This document shows, piece by piece, positions 11,519 to 23,600 of a DNA stretch of 64,000 bases. Origin of the DNA: Balaenoptera acutorostrata (Eukaryota > Chordata > Mammalia > Artiodactyla > Balaenopteridae); contig NC_080068.1 in NCBI RefSeq assembly GCF_949987535.1, positions 83,477,254 through 83,541,253 of the forward strand, written 5' to 3'. A program made the position numbers and the translations under genes. Every line of letters begins with the position of its first letter. Positions within the stretch are counted from its first letter, which is position 1. A model generated the notes under the pieces. It was not told where the DNA came from. It was given only the letters and a program-made list of their open reading frames with translations, and did not search any database.

Positions 11519-13374
11519 AGAAGATCAAGTACTAGCACATTCTGCCAGAACATAATAAGGGCAAATACACTTGCAGATACACCCCAAGAGGAATTCTGGA
11601 TTGAGATCAACTATGAGCAGACAGCTATTATTATTATTAATCAGCCTAAAGAGAATACAGTTAGAGGAGAAGGGAGTACACTGGAGAGAGAAATAATGTG
11701 GAGATAGATTGATCACTAGTTCACACACCCTGGTGTCTTGGGCTAAAATTATTTTGACTGCTATGAGAAAATAGATTTCAAGAGGCTTCTCTACGTGTCT
11801 AAAAATATTGATTCATTGTTAGCTACCAGAATTGTACTGTAAAAACTAGATAATAGTTCATAGTACTATTCCCATTATTTCAATTGTTAAATATGTGTAT
11901 AACCTATTTGGTTTCTGAGTAAGCTTATTGAGGTTAGGGGTCTGCCCTAACCCATAGATATAGCTGCTTTACTTGTCACAAAATGGATGAATCGAACTAT
12001 CAAATAAACAACTAGTCTTTAAGTATAGATTCTTTTAAAATAAGCTGGGGAATTTACACTACTGATTAGAATGATTCTATAGGAATATTTTATTTTTCCT
12101 TTTTTAGTCCATAGATTACTTGATACAATATAGAAATATGCAAAAAAAAGCAGAAGAGATATTGAATGAAGTAAAACAGAGGAAAGTCTTCTTTAAATAT
12201 TTTCATATTTGCAAAAATATTTTCTCCTTCTGTTTCAAAAGGTTTTTTCAATTATATGTAATTTCCTGAAGTAACAGCATCAAACACATAATACTACTCA
12301 GAGGTTATACTTAGATTTTTTTTATTAAGTTATTATGATATGCATTTTCTACTTATTCTATAAATAATCGTCTGTGATATTTGAGCTTATGATACAGTCA
12401 CTATTTACTAGCTATGGAGTATTTGTTAAAATATTTGAATTTGCCCAGATTAAGATTCCAAATCTGTAAACTGACAATTAAATGATTCATGCCACAGCAG
12501 TTTTGTGCTGATTTAAATAAGACATAATTGAGCATGACTGCATATAGTTCCTTTATCCTACCCTTCTTTGTCAAGAATGTCAATCGTGTTGAACTATAAG
12601 CGACCTGTGGGCAGTAATTGTGTTTTGAGTATGCTTTGACAAAGTACACTTTTGAGTGCACCTTTGAGTACTTGCTGAGAAAAATTGAATTAATCTGCAA
12701 TTGATCATTGACCATCTTGGGGTGGGGGAGATGGTCACTGACCATGCTTTGAGAAGTAGCATACTTGACTTTTGAGTGGAACAATATTTTCTTCACCTAG
12801 TAAAAGCAAATTATTTCTGCTAACGTCATATAAAAATGTATGCATCAACTTTCAGAATAGTCCTTACTTTAAATAAACACTAGGAAAAACATATTTCAAT
12901 TGTGGCAATACAAAAATTCCATGAATTGTGCCACATGCTCTTCAGGGAACTAAAATTTGGTCAGGGAAAATGGGCTGAAGAGCAGTATATCAGTAGCTTA
13001 ATGGAAGTGACTTTAAAGCTTAAAGTCAGCATTTTTCAGTTTTCTATAAATGACACAACCAGATTGAATTATGAATAAAATTAAAACTACACATTCCTCA
13101 GGATACCTAGATTTGATTCTTATATTTTCCTTATCTGCTGTGTATTTTCCTTATCCACTGTTCCCCTCAACTTCAAATGTAGGTGCTTTTCCACTTTGCC
13201 TAATAAAGCCATACCATTTTTGCTGTAGTGACTCTTCCAAGACTATTGACTGTTCAAGGCATTATAAGCTCTCATATTATCTTCCTCGTGTGTATTTCTC
13301 AGCAGTTGTCACAGTTGTAAATTTCCTGTTTGATTATATGTGGTGTATGTGTGATGTGTGTGTCTGAGTATGTC
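11519..13374. other. AT-rich intergenic, nothing recognised
   Basis: No supported gene or nameable repeat. Several open frames exist (for example minus strand 12401-12796) but their translations look random and have no upstream or downstream exon signals. Confidence 0.5.
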
Positions 13375-13495
13375 TCCTTCTGAGACTATAAGCTAGAGTA
13401 AGTGATGAGAATGTATTTTTGTTTTGAGTCACCATTGTAGCTCACAGTTTGGCACAGCATTTGGCATAAACTAGGACCTCAATTACTATTCTGAG
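13375..13495 (+). mobile_element. Possible L2 LINE 3' end, plus strand
   Basis: A pattern of 'GAGACTATAAGCTAGAG', then 'TTTGGCACAGCATTTGGCAT' and 'CTAGGACCTCAATTACTATT' resembles the L2 3' end (tissue of 'actataagctccatgag...cctggcacatagtaggtgctcaata'). It is strongly diverged. The sequence before it (13080-13375) may be more of the same element. Confidence 0.4.
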
Positions 13496-15039
13496 TTTCA
13501 TTTCTTCTATTACAGAAAAGTACCACCAATACTATTAATAGTAGCACTTTTAAATCCATTCTATAAATATGTTTTTATTTTTTCATTTTTATACGTAAAA
13601 ATTAAAATCTGATTTATACTTTAATAGTGCCTTCCACCCCCACCCCCACTGTTTTCTTTTAATTTGTTATGACTCATCACTTTGTCTCCTAACCTGCAAT
13701 ACTTTCTCAAGACCCGACCCTGACTCTTTCCTTCCCGCACTGCTCACTGAACACCTGAACCCCATCATGCTTTCAAAATCCCTTTTTTGGGGTTTTCTCT
13801 GAATTTCCTCACTAGCAACCCTTGCCTTCTCAGTCTTCCACCTCCATAACTGAAGCAAAACTCCTAACTTTTCCCTGGGAACAGTTTTAACAGTTAGCAG
13901 TTTGACATTGTATTATGTGTGTTGATCTACACAGCCTGACATCCTGGTGCAGCCGGGACATTTCCCCCTCGTGGAGCTCAGCTAGTCCCTCTGAAGAGCC
14001 ACATGCTAGAATTGTTTTTACTTTTATGCGTTTTTCCCCATCAATTCTTTGGGTCCTAATCTCTCTTTTTCTCCCCACTCTCCCTCTTTATTCCAATGTA
14101 AGTCGTTGCATAGCATCAATGTTTAGAGTTACCATCATTTATTTAATCTCAAACTTCAAACTTTTAGCCAATTACATAGTCTTAGCTACTTAGCTGATTT
14201 TTTAATGTATTTATAATTGCTTTTTTAGATTAAATTCTTAGTTTCTCCTCTTAGCCTTGGTGATTGAGCTCTAAATTCTCTACAAGGGTAGATGAATACA
14301 GAATGTCAGTGAATGAAGATTTATGCTTAGTTCTACAAACTATATAACTGGATGAGCCAGAGGTTCAGAGGAAGGGATTTGGTTAAAAAGAAACTGCTAA
14401 AGTTAAAGGGCATTTATTTGGCTTATTGGGACTTATAGAAGTGTTGAAGAGGACTATGGTGTTAGGAGGAGGAAAGGGAGAGAATCATTTCAAGGGAAGG
14501 GAGTATGGGAGATAATGTGGCCAAGTCGTCTTTCTATTAAAATTGTACTGGATAGGAAGGGCGTGCAAATAATGGAAATGGGATTTCAAAGGTTTAATTT
14601 AGGTCAAAGCCTTACATTAGCAAATGATAAATGCCTGAAAGAAGTGGCCCTATGAACATTCCTCTGAATTTCTTCACTTGCTCTGGCCTTCATGTCATTT
14701 GAATGGTCATTTCGATTTTCAACTTCAAATCAGCACTTTATTCTTTCCTGCTGCAAGTGTTTTTGGTCTCATTAATGATTAATGATAAAACATATGCTCC
14801 TTGAATACTAATACTCCCCTTAAGTGTGGAATTCTTCACAGAAACCATCTTATTTTTAAAACATACCCAGAGATGCAAAGTATCTTGTTAGGTTTTTCTG
14901 TTAAACAGTGAAGTGTTTTAAACGGCTCTTCCAGTAGTCTTTCAAGATGCGTTCATTTATTTGTTTGAAGAAAGGAGATATGCTCAGGAGCCATTTAAAA
15001 ACCCTTACTTAATGTCTTTTCTAAAGCCCTAGGGAAGAC
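13496..15039. other. Intergenic, C-rich patch, nothing recognised
   Basis: It contains a C-rich patch near 13627-13650 (ACCCCCACCCCCACTG) and moderately GC-richer sequence to about 14000. I see no exon structure, RNA gene or nameable element. Confidence 0.5.
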
Positions 15040-15115
15040 TGGGATGTAAATCAAGAAATGGAAAGCATCTGGAAATACATCTTTATAAATTCAGAACTAA
15101 ACTGTCCTGGGAGTT

Positions 15116-15460
15116 TTGGGTTCCTACCATCAAATTATAGAATTCCCAGAAGACCCTAAAGGAGCTGATGTTCATATCAGTAACTCAAATACACAAAGTC
15201 CCAAGTTTATCATGAGGTTTTTGAATGGAAAAAATAGTTCTGACTCTGACTTCCATAGGGACCATCGAAACAGCCGATGGCTTCACTTTGCAAAACTGTG
15301 ATGTGGACAATAATTTTACCATTAAAATGATAATCCCTGTCGGGCAACACAATGATTCTTGCCATGTCAAATATGATTTCAAAAGGAATGATGGTGCTGA
15401 ATCTGCATTTCTTTAGGTTTAATTCCCCGAACAAAAAAAAAAAGAAAGCAAAAAAAAAAA
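15116..15460 (+). pseudogene. Possible retrocopy fragment with A-rich tail
   Basis: Two overlapping plus-strand frames read as protein-like sequence. The first runs from about 15116 to 15245 (…IIEFPEDPKGADVHISNSN…). The second runs from about 15255 to 15416 (…GTIETADGFTLQNC… with potential N-glycosylation sites NFT and NDS), so one frameshift would join them. Just after the second frame's stop lies an A-rich stretch (15433-15460) like a poly-A tail. I do not recognise the parent gene and found no good target-site duplication. It may be chance. Confidence 0.25.
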
Positions 15461-15843
15461 TGATGGGATCCTTGTAGTGATTTTACAATGCTAATTCTCA
15501 AGATTCAGGCTGAAGTCTGTCCTCTGTTTTATGTGGTATTGTACAGGACATTTAGTTAGATTACTAGTCTAGGTCCTAGTGACCTCCTGAGTACAGTGGT
15601 CATTCTGTCCCTAAGCCTATATTGTAAATCTTGTGATTAAGCCTCCACCAGAAATTACTGATATACAGTTGGTCAGCAGTTGTACTTAGAATTCCACTGT
15701 TTCTGCTCCTGATAATTTTTGTTTGCTCTTGATGTGAATTTCATGAGTAGAAAATAAAATCCAGTTTCCAAACTGAAATAAGGAACTTTGTAAACATGAA
15801 ACAAACAATGAAAGAAAAGAGGAAAATGACAAAATTAGAGATA

Positions 15844-16465
15844 TAGTCAATTCTTGTTATTCATGGTAGTTCTGTTCTATCAAGTTGTGTGGACACTGAA
15901 TTAAAAAACATGGAAATTCAGGGTTAGGTTCCTGCAGAGCCTCTGTTCACAACACTTAGACAACTGATCAATACATACTTTTATGTCTGTTTCTGCTTAA
16001 AAACACCTTATTTAGTGTATATTGTTAATTCATTAACATTGAACTCAGACACTACAGCACTATAACTCTTGCCTGAACGCTTATCTAGCATGCATTTTTC
16101 CCATAAAGCACATCAGAGCCTTTTTGTGCTTAGGAGCACAGTAGCCCTCAATACTATGCTATTGGGGCATTTTTCAGAAATAAAATCCTCATAAAGCACA
16201 AAAACAGAGTGTAAAGTGGTACTAAATAGACTGCACAAAGGAGACTTGTTTACAGTATGAGAATTGCAACACGAAGGCAGAGCATCATCCTACTCCACCT
16301 CAACTGGGAAAGTGCACTGTGGGGGACTCACATTTTGTGCAGCTCTGTGTCATGTCCACAGGTGACTGTGAAAATGTTGTGAACATTGATTTGGGGGTTA
16401 CAAATAAGTTTTTGTGAGTATTCAATTTCTTAAAGACCAAATCTGTGAGTAAAGAGAATTGACAG
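15844..16465. mobile_element. Tigger-like DNA transposon (non-autonomous)
   Basis: The segment is bounded by inverted repeats: the left end reads TAGTCAATTCTTGTTATTCA and the right end, reverse-complemented, reads CTGTCAATTCTCTTTACTCA. A TA dinucleotide flanks each side, as expected for Tc1/mariner-type (Tigger/pogo) insertion. The interior has no transposase open frame. The family name is inferred from the ends and the TA duplication. It resembles a mid-repetitive mammalian element I know only by sequence feel. Confidence 0.65.
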
Positions 16466-16752
16466 TATACCTCAAGTGATTTAGAAAAAACATGTATTTT
16501 CTTTTTTTTTTTTTTTAACAAGAGACCATTGAATTGGGTACTTCAGAAAAATATTTCCTAAGAAGATACCCCTTTCAATGACCTAATGGATGATGGCATG
16601 TTCAAAATATTAATCTAGAACTATTTGCAAATCCTGGGAAGATGAGAATGCCAAATGTTGCTATTATCCTTTAATATTTTACTCTTTCACTATTTGAGAT
16701 GTGTAAAATACCATATACATAATTACTAGGTGTTTGGAACATTTCTATTTCT

Positions 16753-16789
16753 TCCTTAGAGAGTTACCTTAGAGAGTTCCTTAGAGAGG
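16753..16789. repeat. Three-copy 12-bp tandem repeat
   Basis: Three near-identical units of CCTTAGAGAGTT in a row, the third slightly degenerate. Confidence 0.9.
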
Positions 16790-17076
16790 TTTGGACCCAA
16801 ACCTTTTATTTTTCTATTGATATATATTTTTTTCATGATGTTTAAGTATACTTTATAATTAAATGATTTTATTTTTGTATCTCTTGTTAATAATTTCCTT
16901 TGGTTTCCAGTTTAGTTATTTGCTTTTTCAGTTGAATTTATTTGTGCCGCTAGGTCATAATTATGCTGTGGTCTTGGCAGCCTGGGGCTGAGAAATAGTT
17001 TAGCGTTTATCAAGTACAGGATATCCTCCTTCATCTGACTCAGCTGTTTTTCTTTATCATAAATCTAGTTTGTAAA

Positions 17077-17124
17077 ATGCACTTTTTCTGTTAAAATCTA
17101 ATGCACTTTTTCTGTTAAAATCTA
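17077..17124. repeat. Perfect 24-bp tandem duplication
   Basis: The unit at 17077-17100, starting ATGCACTTTTTCTG, is repeated exactly at 17101-17124. No substitutions separate the copies, so the duplication is recent or polymorphic. Confidence 0.95.
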
Positions 17125-17724
17125 ACTCCTTCTGTTCCTTTCTTTCTGTCTTACTGTTGAATTTTCAAGTATGTAGTGTCTGATAACCCCATTATAATGA
17201 ATTCTGGGTTGCAGATGTATACTGCTTCAGAATCTGGGTTCAGAAGCCTTGTAGAAACAAGTTGAGTTCCTTTGCTCATTCTAATAACTCCATAAGCCTG
17301 TTTTCAAGCTTTCCTTTTTTTTCTGTTGTTCTGCCAATAAAATTTAATTGAATTGACAATTCAACAGGTACATGATGTCTCTTTGTATATAGGATTATGA
17401 CTGTTGTGTATTTTTTATGTTTAGTATTGTGATAGGCCGTGGATCATATTATCTTTCATCTTCCTCTTTGCCTATTTTTCATGTTGGCTGCTGCTTTATA
17501 GTTTATTTTTCCCCAGTATTGTATGATGAGTAAACAAAAGTAAAGAAAAAATAGCAGAAATAAATAAATGAACAGGGAAAACACACTGGAAAATATTCCA
17601 AGAGTATAATACATATGAAAGGAATAGAGTAGACATCTAGAAGGTAAGAGTTAATCAGTGAAGCATTAATAGAAACATAACAAGAACTTTGATAATAACC
17701 TCATGATATTAACTCACTTAAAAG

Positions 17725-17731
17725 TTACATG
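17725..17731. repeat. Left target-site duplication of the full-length L1
   Basis: TTACATG immediately precedes the L1 5' end and recurs directly after the A-tail at 24819-24825. The match extends further left with one mismatch within A-rich sequence. Confidence 0.8.
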
Positions 17732-17743
17732 AGGGGGGACCTT

Positions 17744-17752
17744 CAAGATGGC
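17744..17752 (+). promoter_or_regulatory. YY1-type site in L1 5'UTR
   Basis: CAAGATGGC lies 12 nt inside the L1 5' end. In human L1 the same motif at about the same distance binds YY1 and helps place the transcription start. The match of motif and position supports this being the true element 5' end. Activity here is inferred. Confidence 0.7.
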
Positions 17753-19615
17753 AGAGGAGTAAAACGTGGAGATCACCTTCCTCCCCACAAATACATCAAA
17801 ACTACATCTACATATGGAACAACTCCTACAGAACACCTACTGAATGATGGCAGAAGACCTCAGACTTCCCAAAAGGCAAGAAAATCCCCATGTACCTGGG
17901 TAGGGCAAAAGAAAAAAGAAAAAACAGAGACAAAAGAACAGGGACCGGACCTGCACCTCTGGGAGGGAGCTGTGAGGGAGGAAAAGTTTTGACACACTAG
18001 GAAGCCCCTTCACTGGCGGAGATGGGTGGTGGGCGGGGGGGAAGCTTCAGAGCCACAGAGGAGAGTGCAGCAAGAGGGGTCCAGAGGGCAAAGCAGAGAG
18101 ATTCCTGCACAGAGGATCGGTACTGACAAGCACTCACCAGCCTGAGAGGCTTATCTCTTCACCCACCGGTGCGGGTGGGGGCTGGGAGCTGAGTCTCGGG
18201 CTTTGGAGTTCAGATCCCAGGGAGAGGACTGGGGTTGGCTGCGTGAACACAGCCTTAGGGGGCTGTGCACCACAGCTAGCCAGGAGGGAGTCCAGGAAAA
18301 AGTCTAGACTTGTCTATGAGTCAAGAGACCATTGTTTCGGGGTGCATGAGGAGAGGGGATTCCTTCCCGATCTGCACACAGAAGGCAGAACACTGCCTAA
18401 AGGAGCTCTAGAAATGGGCACGAGCCATGGCTATCAGCTTGGACCCCAGAGACAGGCATGAAACACTAACGCTGCTGCTGCTGCCACCAAGACTCTGGTG
18501 TGCAAGTGCAGGTCACTATTCACCCACCCGCCCCCGGAAGCCTGTGCAGCCCACCACTGCCAGGGTCCTGTGATCCAGGGACAACTTCCCCAGGAGAACA
18601 CATGGTGCACCTCAGGCTGTTGGCAACATCACGCTGGCCTCTGCTGCTGCAGGCTCGCCTCGCATTCCAATTATAACTACTGTACCTCTCCCACCCCCAG
18701 CCTCAAAGAGCAAGAGACCCCTAATGAGCTGCTACTTTAACCCCGTCCTGTCTGGGCAGGGAACAGATGCCCTCAGGCGACCTACATGCAGAGGTGGGGC
18801 CAAAACCAAAGCTGAACCCTGGGAGCTGTGCGAACAGAGAAAGGGAAATTTCTACCAGCAGCCTCAGGAGCAGCAGATTAAATCCTCACAATCAACTTGA
18901 TGTACTCTGCCTCTGTGGAATACCTGAATAGACAACGAATCATCCCAAAATTGAGGTGGTGGACTTTGGGGGCAACTGTAGACCTGGGATGTGCTGTCTG
19001 TGACTTATTTGTTTCTGATTTTTATTTTTATCTTACTTTAGCTTTTAGCGTGAGTTACCATTGGGGGATTTGTTTATTGGTTTGGTTGCTCTCTTCTTTT
19101 TTTTCTTTTTTTTTTTTAAATAATTTTTAAATTTATTATTATTTTTTTCTTTCTTTTTTTCTCCCTTTTCTACTGAGCTATGTGGCTGACAGGGTCTTGA
19201 TGCTCTGGCCTGGTGTCAGGCCTGAGCCTTTGAGGTGGGAGAGCCGAGTTCAGGACATTGGACCACGAGCGGCCTCTCAGACCCACATAATATCAATCGG
19301 CAAGAGGTCCCTGAGAGATCTCCATCTCAACACTAAGACCCAGCTCCACCCAATGGCCAGCATGCTCCTGTACTGAATGCTCCATGCCAAACAACTAACA
19401 AGACAGGAACACAACCCCACCCTTGAGCAGAGAGGCTGCCTAAAATCTTAATAAGTTCACAGATACCCCAAAACACACCACCGGACATGACCCTGTCCAC
19501 CAGAAGGACAAGATCCAGCCCCACCCAACAGAACACAGGCACTAGTCCCCTCCACTAGGAAGCCTACACAGGCCACTGAACCAAGCTCACACATTGGGGG
19601 CAGACACCAAAAACA
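17753..19615 (+). other. L1 5'UTR (internal promoter region)
   Basis: GC-richer than its surroundings, with no long frame of coding character. It includes a short (CTG)n run at about 18470-18484 and a T-rich stretch at about 19095-19165. The 3' part (from about 18800 to 19615) is matched, in inverse orientation, by 58046-58905 of the other large L1. Confidence 0.85.
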
Positions 19616-20563
19616 ATGGGAACTACGAACCTGCAGCCTGGAAAAAGAAACCCCAAACACAGTAACTTAAACAAAATGAGAAGACAGAGAAATATGCAGC
19701 AGATGAAAGAGCAAGGTAAAAACCCACCAAACCAAACAAATGAAGAGGAAATAGGCAGTCTACCTGAAAAAGAATTCAGAGTAATGATAGTAAAGATGAT
19801 CCAAAATCTTGGAAATAGAATGGAGAAAATGCAGGAAATGTTTAACAAGGACCTAGAAGAACTAAAGAGCAAACAAATAATGAAAAACACAATAAATGAA
19901 ATCAAAAATTCTCTAGAAGGAATCAATAGCAGAATAACTGAGGCAGAAGAACGGATAAAACACCTGGAAGATAAAATAGTGGAAATAACTACTGCAGAGC
20001 AGAATAAAGAAAAAATAATGAAAAGGATTGAGGACAGTCTCAGAGACCTCTGGGACAACATTAAGTGCACCAACATTCGAATTATAGGGGTCCCAGAAGA
20101 AGAAGAGAAAAAGAAAAGGTCTGGGAAAATATTGGAAGAGATTATAGTTGAAAACTTCCCTAACATGGGAAAATAAAATAGTCAAGTCCAGCAAGCACAG
20201 AGAATCCCGTACCAGATAAATCCAAAGAGAAACACACCAAAACACATATTAATAAAACTATCAAAAATTAAAATCAAAGAAAAAATATTAAAAGCAGCAA
20301 GGGAAAAGCAACAAATAACGTACAAGGGAATCCCCATAAGGTTAACAGCTGATCTTTCAGCAGAAACTCTGCAAGCCAGAAGGGAGTGGCAGGACATATT
20401 TAAAGTGGTGAAAGGGAAAAACCTACAACCAAGATTACTCTTCCCGGAAAGGATGTCATTCAGATTCTATGGAGAAATTAAAACCTTTACAGGCAAGCAA
20501 AAGTTAAGAGAATTCAGCACCACCAAACCAGCTTTACAACAAATGCTAAGGGGACTTCTCTAG
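19616..20563 (+). pseudogene. L1 ORF1 with a single premature stop
   Basis: L1 ORF1 encodes the RNA-binding chaperone protein of the L1 ribonucleoprotein. The frame starts with ATG at 19616 (MGTTNLQPGKRNP). It has a long charged coiled-coil region (about residues 50-145, heptad-like EIKNSLEGINSRITEAEERI), then the start of the RRM-like domain (NIKCTNIRIIGVPEEEEKKK). A TAA at 20174-20176 stops it after 186 residues. The same frame then runs without another stop to TAG at 20561-20563, covering the C-terminal domain (ETLQARREWQDIFKVVKG and the KQKLREF block). Total length would be 315 codons. Only this one nonsense change separates the copy from an open ORF1. Confidence 0.93.
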
Positions 20564-20621
20564 GCAGGAAACAGAAGAGAAGGAAAAGGCCTACAAAAAC
20601 AAACCCAAAACAATTAAGAAA

Positions 20622-23600
20622 ATAGTAATAGGAACATACATATCGATAATTACCTTAAATGTAAATGGATTAAATGCTCCAACTGAAAGATATAGACTAG
20701 CTGAATGGATAAAAAAACAAGACCTATATGAATGCTGTCTACAAGAGACCCACTCCAAACCTAGGGACACATATAGACTAAAAGTGAGGGGATGGAAAAA
20801 GATACACCATGCAAGTGGAAATCAAAAGAAAACTGGAGTAGCAACTCTCATCAGGAAAAATAAACTTTAAACTAAAGACTATAATAAGAGACAAAGAAGA
20901 ACACTACATAATGATCAAGGAATCAATCCAAGAAGAAGATATAACAAGTGTAAATATTTATGCCTCCAGCATAGGAGCACCTCAATACATAAGGCACATG
21001 CTAACAACCATAAAAGGGGAAATCGACAGTATAACAGCTGGGGACTTTAACGCCCCACTTTCACCAATGGACAGATCATCCAAAATGAAAATAAACAAGG
21101 AAACACAAGCTTTAAATGACACATTAGACCAGATGGGCTTAATTGATATTTATAAGACATTCCATCCATAAACAAGAGGATACGCTTTCTTTTCAAGTGT
21201 TCATGGAACATTCTCCAGGATAGATTATATCTTGGGTCACAAATCAAGCCTCAGTAAATTTAAAAAAACTGAAATCATATCAAGTATCATTTCTGACCAC
21301 AATGCTATGAGACTAGGTATCAATTACAGGAAAAAAACTGTAAAAAATACAAACACATGGAAGCTAACCCATATGCTACCAAAAAACCAAGAGATCACTG
21401 AAGAAATCAAAGAAGAAATAAAAAAATACCTAGAAACAAACGACAGTAAAAACATGACAGCACAAAACCTATGGGATGCAGCAAAAGCAATTCTAAGAGG
21501 GAAGTTTATAGCAATACAATCCTACCTCAAGAAACAAGAAAAGTCTCAAAATAAACAACCTAACCTTACACCTAAAGCAATGAGAGAAAGAATAACAACA
21601 ACAACAACAAACACCCCCAAAGTTAGCAGAAGGAAAGGAATCATAAAGATCAGATCAGAAATAAATGAAGGAGACAATAGCAAACATGAATAAAACTAAA
21701 AGCTGGTTCTTTGAGAAGGTAAACAAAATTGATAAGCCATTAGTCAGACTCATCAAGAAAAAAAGGAAGAAGACTGAAATCAACAGAATTAGAAATGAAA
21801 AAGAAGTAACAACTGACACTGCAGAAATACAAAGGATCATGAGAGACTACTGAAAGCAACTATATGCCAGTAAAGTGGACAACCTGGAAGAAATGGACAA
21901 ATTCTTGGAAAAACACAACCTTCCAAGACTGAACCAGGAAGAAATAGAAAATATAAACAGACCAATCACAAGCACTGAAATTGAAACTGTGATTAAAAAT
22001 CTTACAACAAACAAAAGCCCAGGACCAAATGGCTTCACAGCTGAATTCTAGCAAACATTTAGAGAAGAGCTAACACCTATCCTTCTCAAACTCTTCCAAA
22101 ATATAGCAGAGGGAGGAACACACCCAAACTCATTCTATTAGGCCACCATCACCCTGATACCAAAACCAGACAAAGACGTCACAAAGAAAGGAAACTACAG
22201 GCCAATATCACTGATGAACATAGATGCAAAAATCCTCAACAAAATACTAGCAACCAGAATCCAACAGCACATTAATAGGATCATACACCATGATCAAGTA
22301 GGGTTTATCCCAGGAATGCAAGGATTCTTCAGTATGCACAAATCAACCAATGTGATACACCATATTAAAAATTGATGGAGAAAAACCATATGATCCTCTC
22401 AATAGATGCAGAAAAATCTTTCGACAAAATTCAACACCCATTTATGATAAAAACTCTCCATAAAGTAGGCATAGAGGGAACTTACCTCAATGTAGTATTG
22501 GCCATAAATGACAAACCCACAGCCAACATTGTTCTCAATGGTGAAAACCTGAAACCATTTCCTGTAAGATCAGGAAGAAGACAATGTTGCCCACTCTCAT
22601 CACTGTTATTCAACATAGTTTTGGAAGTTTTAGCTACAGCTATCAGAGAAGAAAAAGAAATGAAAAGAATCCAAATCAGAAAAGAAGAAGTAAAACTGTC
22701 ACTGTTTGTAGATGACATGATAATATACATAGAGAATGCTAAAGATACTACCAGAAAGCTACTAGAGCTAATCAATGAATTTGGTAAAGTAGCAGGATGT
22801 AAAATTAATGCACAGAAATCTCTTGCATTCCTGTACACTAATTATGAAAAACCTGAGAGAGAAATTAAGGAAACATTCCCATTAACCATTGCAACAAAAA
22901 GAATGAAATACCTAGGAATAAATCTACCTAAGGAGACAAAAGACCTGCATGCAGAAAACTATAAGACACTGATGAAAGAAATCAAAGATGATACAAACAG
23001 ATGGAGAGATATACCATGTTCTTGGATTGGAAGAATGAACACTGTGAAAATGACTATAATACCCAAAGCAATCTACAGCTTCAATGCAATCCCTGTCAAA
23101 CCACCAGTGGCATTTTTCATGGAACTAGAACAAAAAATTTTCCAATTTATATGGAAACACAAAAGACCCTGAATAGCCAAAGCAATCTTGAGAAAGAAAA
23201 ACGGAGCTTCAGGAATCAGGCTCCCTGACTTCATACTATACCACAGAGCTACAGTAATCAAGGCAGTATGGTACTGGCACAAAAACAGAAATATAGATCA
23301 GTGGAACAGGATAGGAAGCCCAGAGATAAACCCACACACATATGGTCACCTTATCTTTGACAAAGGAGGTAAGAATATAGAATGGAGAAAAGACAGCCAC
23401 TTCGATAAGTGGTGCTGGGAAAACTGGACAGCTACATGTAAAAGAATGAAATTAGAACACTTCCTAACACCATACACCAGAATAAAGTCAAAATGGATTA
23501 AAGACCTAAGTGTAAGGCCAGACACTTACACCAGACACTATAAAACTCTTAGAGGAAAACATAGGGAGAACACTCTATGACATAAATCACAGCAAGATCC

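Larger units (their letters stand above)
16466..17724. other. AT-rich intergenic with two small tandem repeats
   Basis: No gene seen. It holds a poly-T run (about 16503-16516), a triplicated 12-bp motif (16753-16789) and a perfect 24-bp tandem duplication (17077-17124). Confidence 0.55.

Noticed and set aside
12401..12796. 131-codon minus-strand frame
   Set aside because: No domain, no codon-like pattern, overlapped by a second frame of similar length. Consistent with chance in AT-rich DNA.
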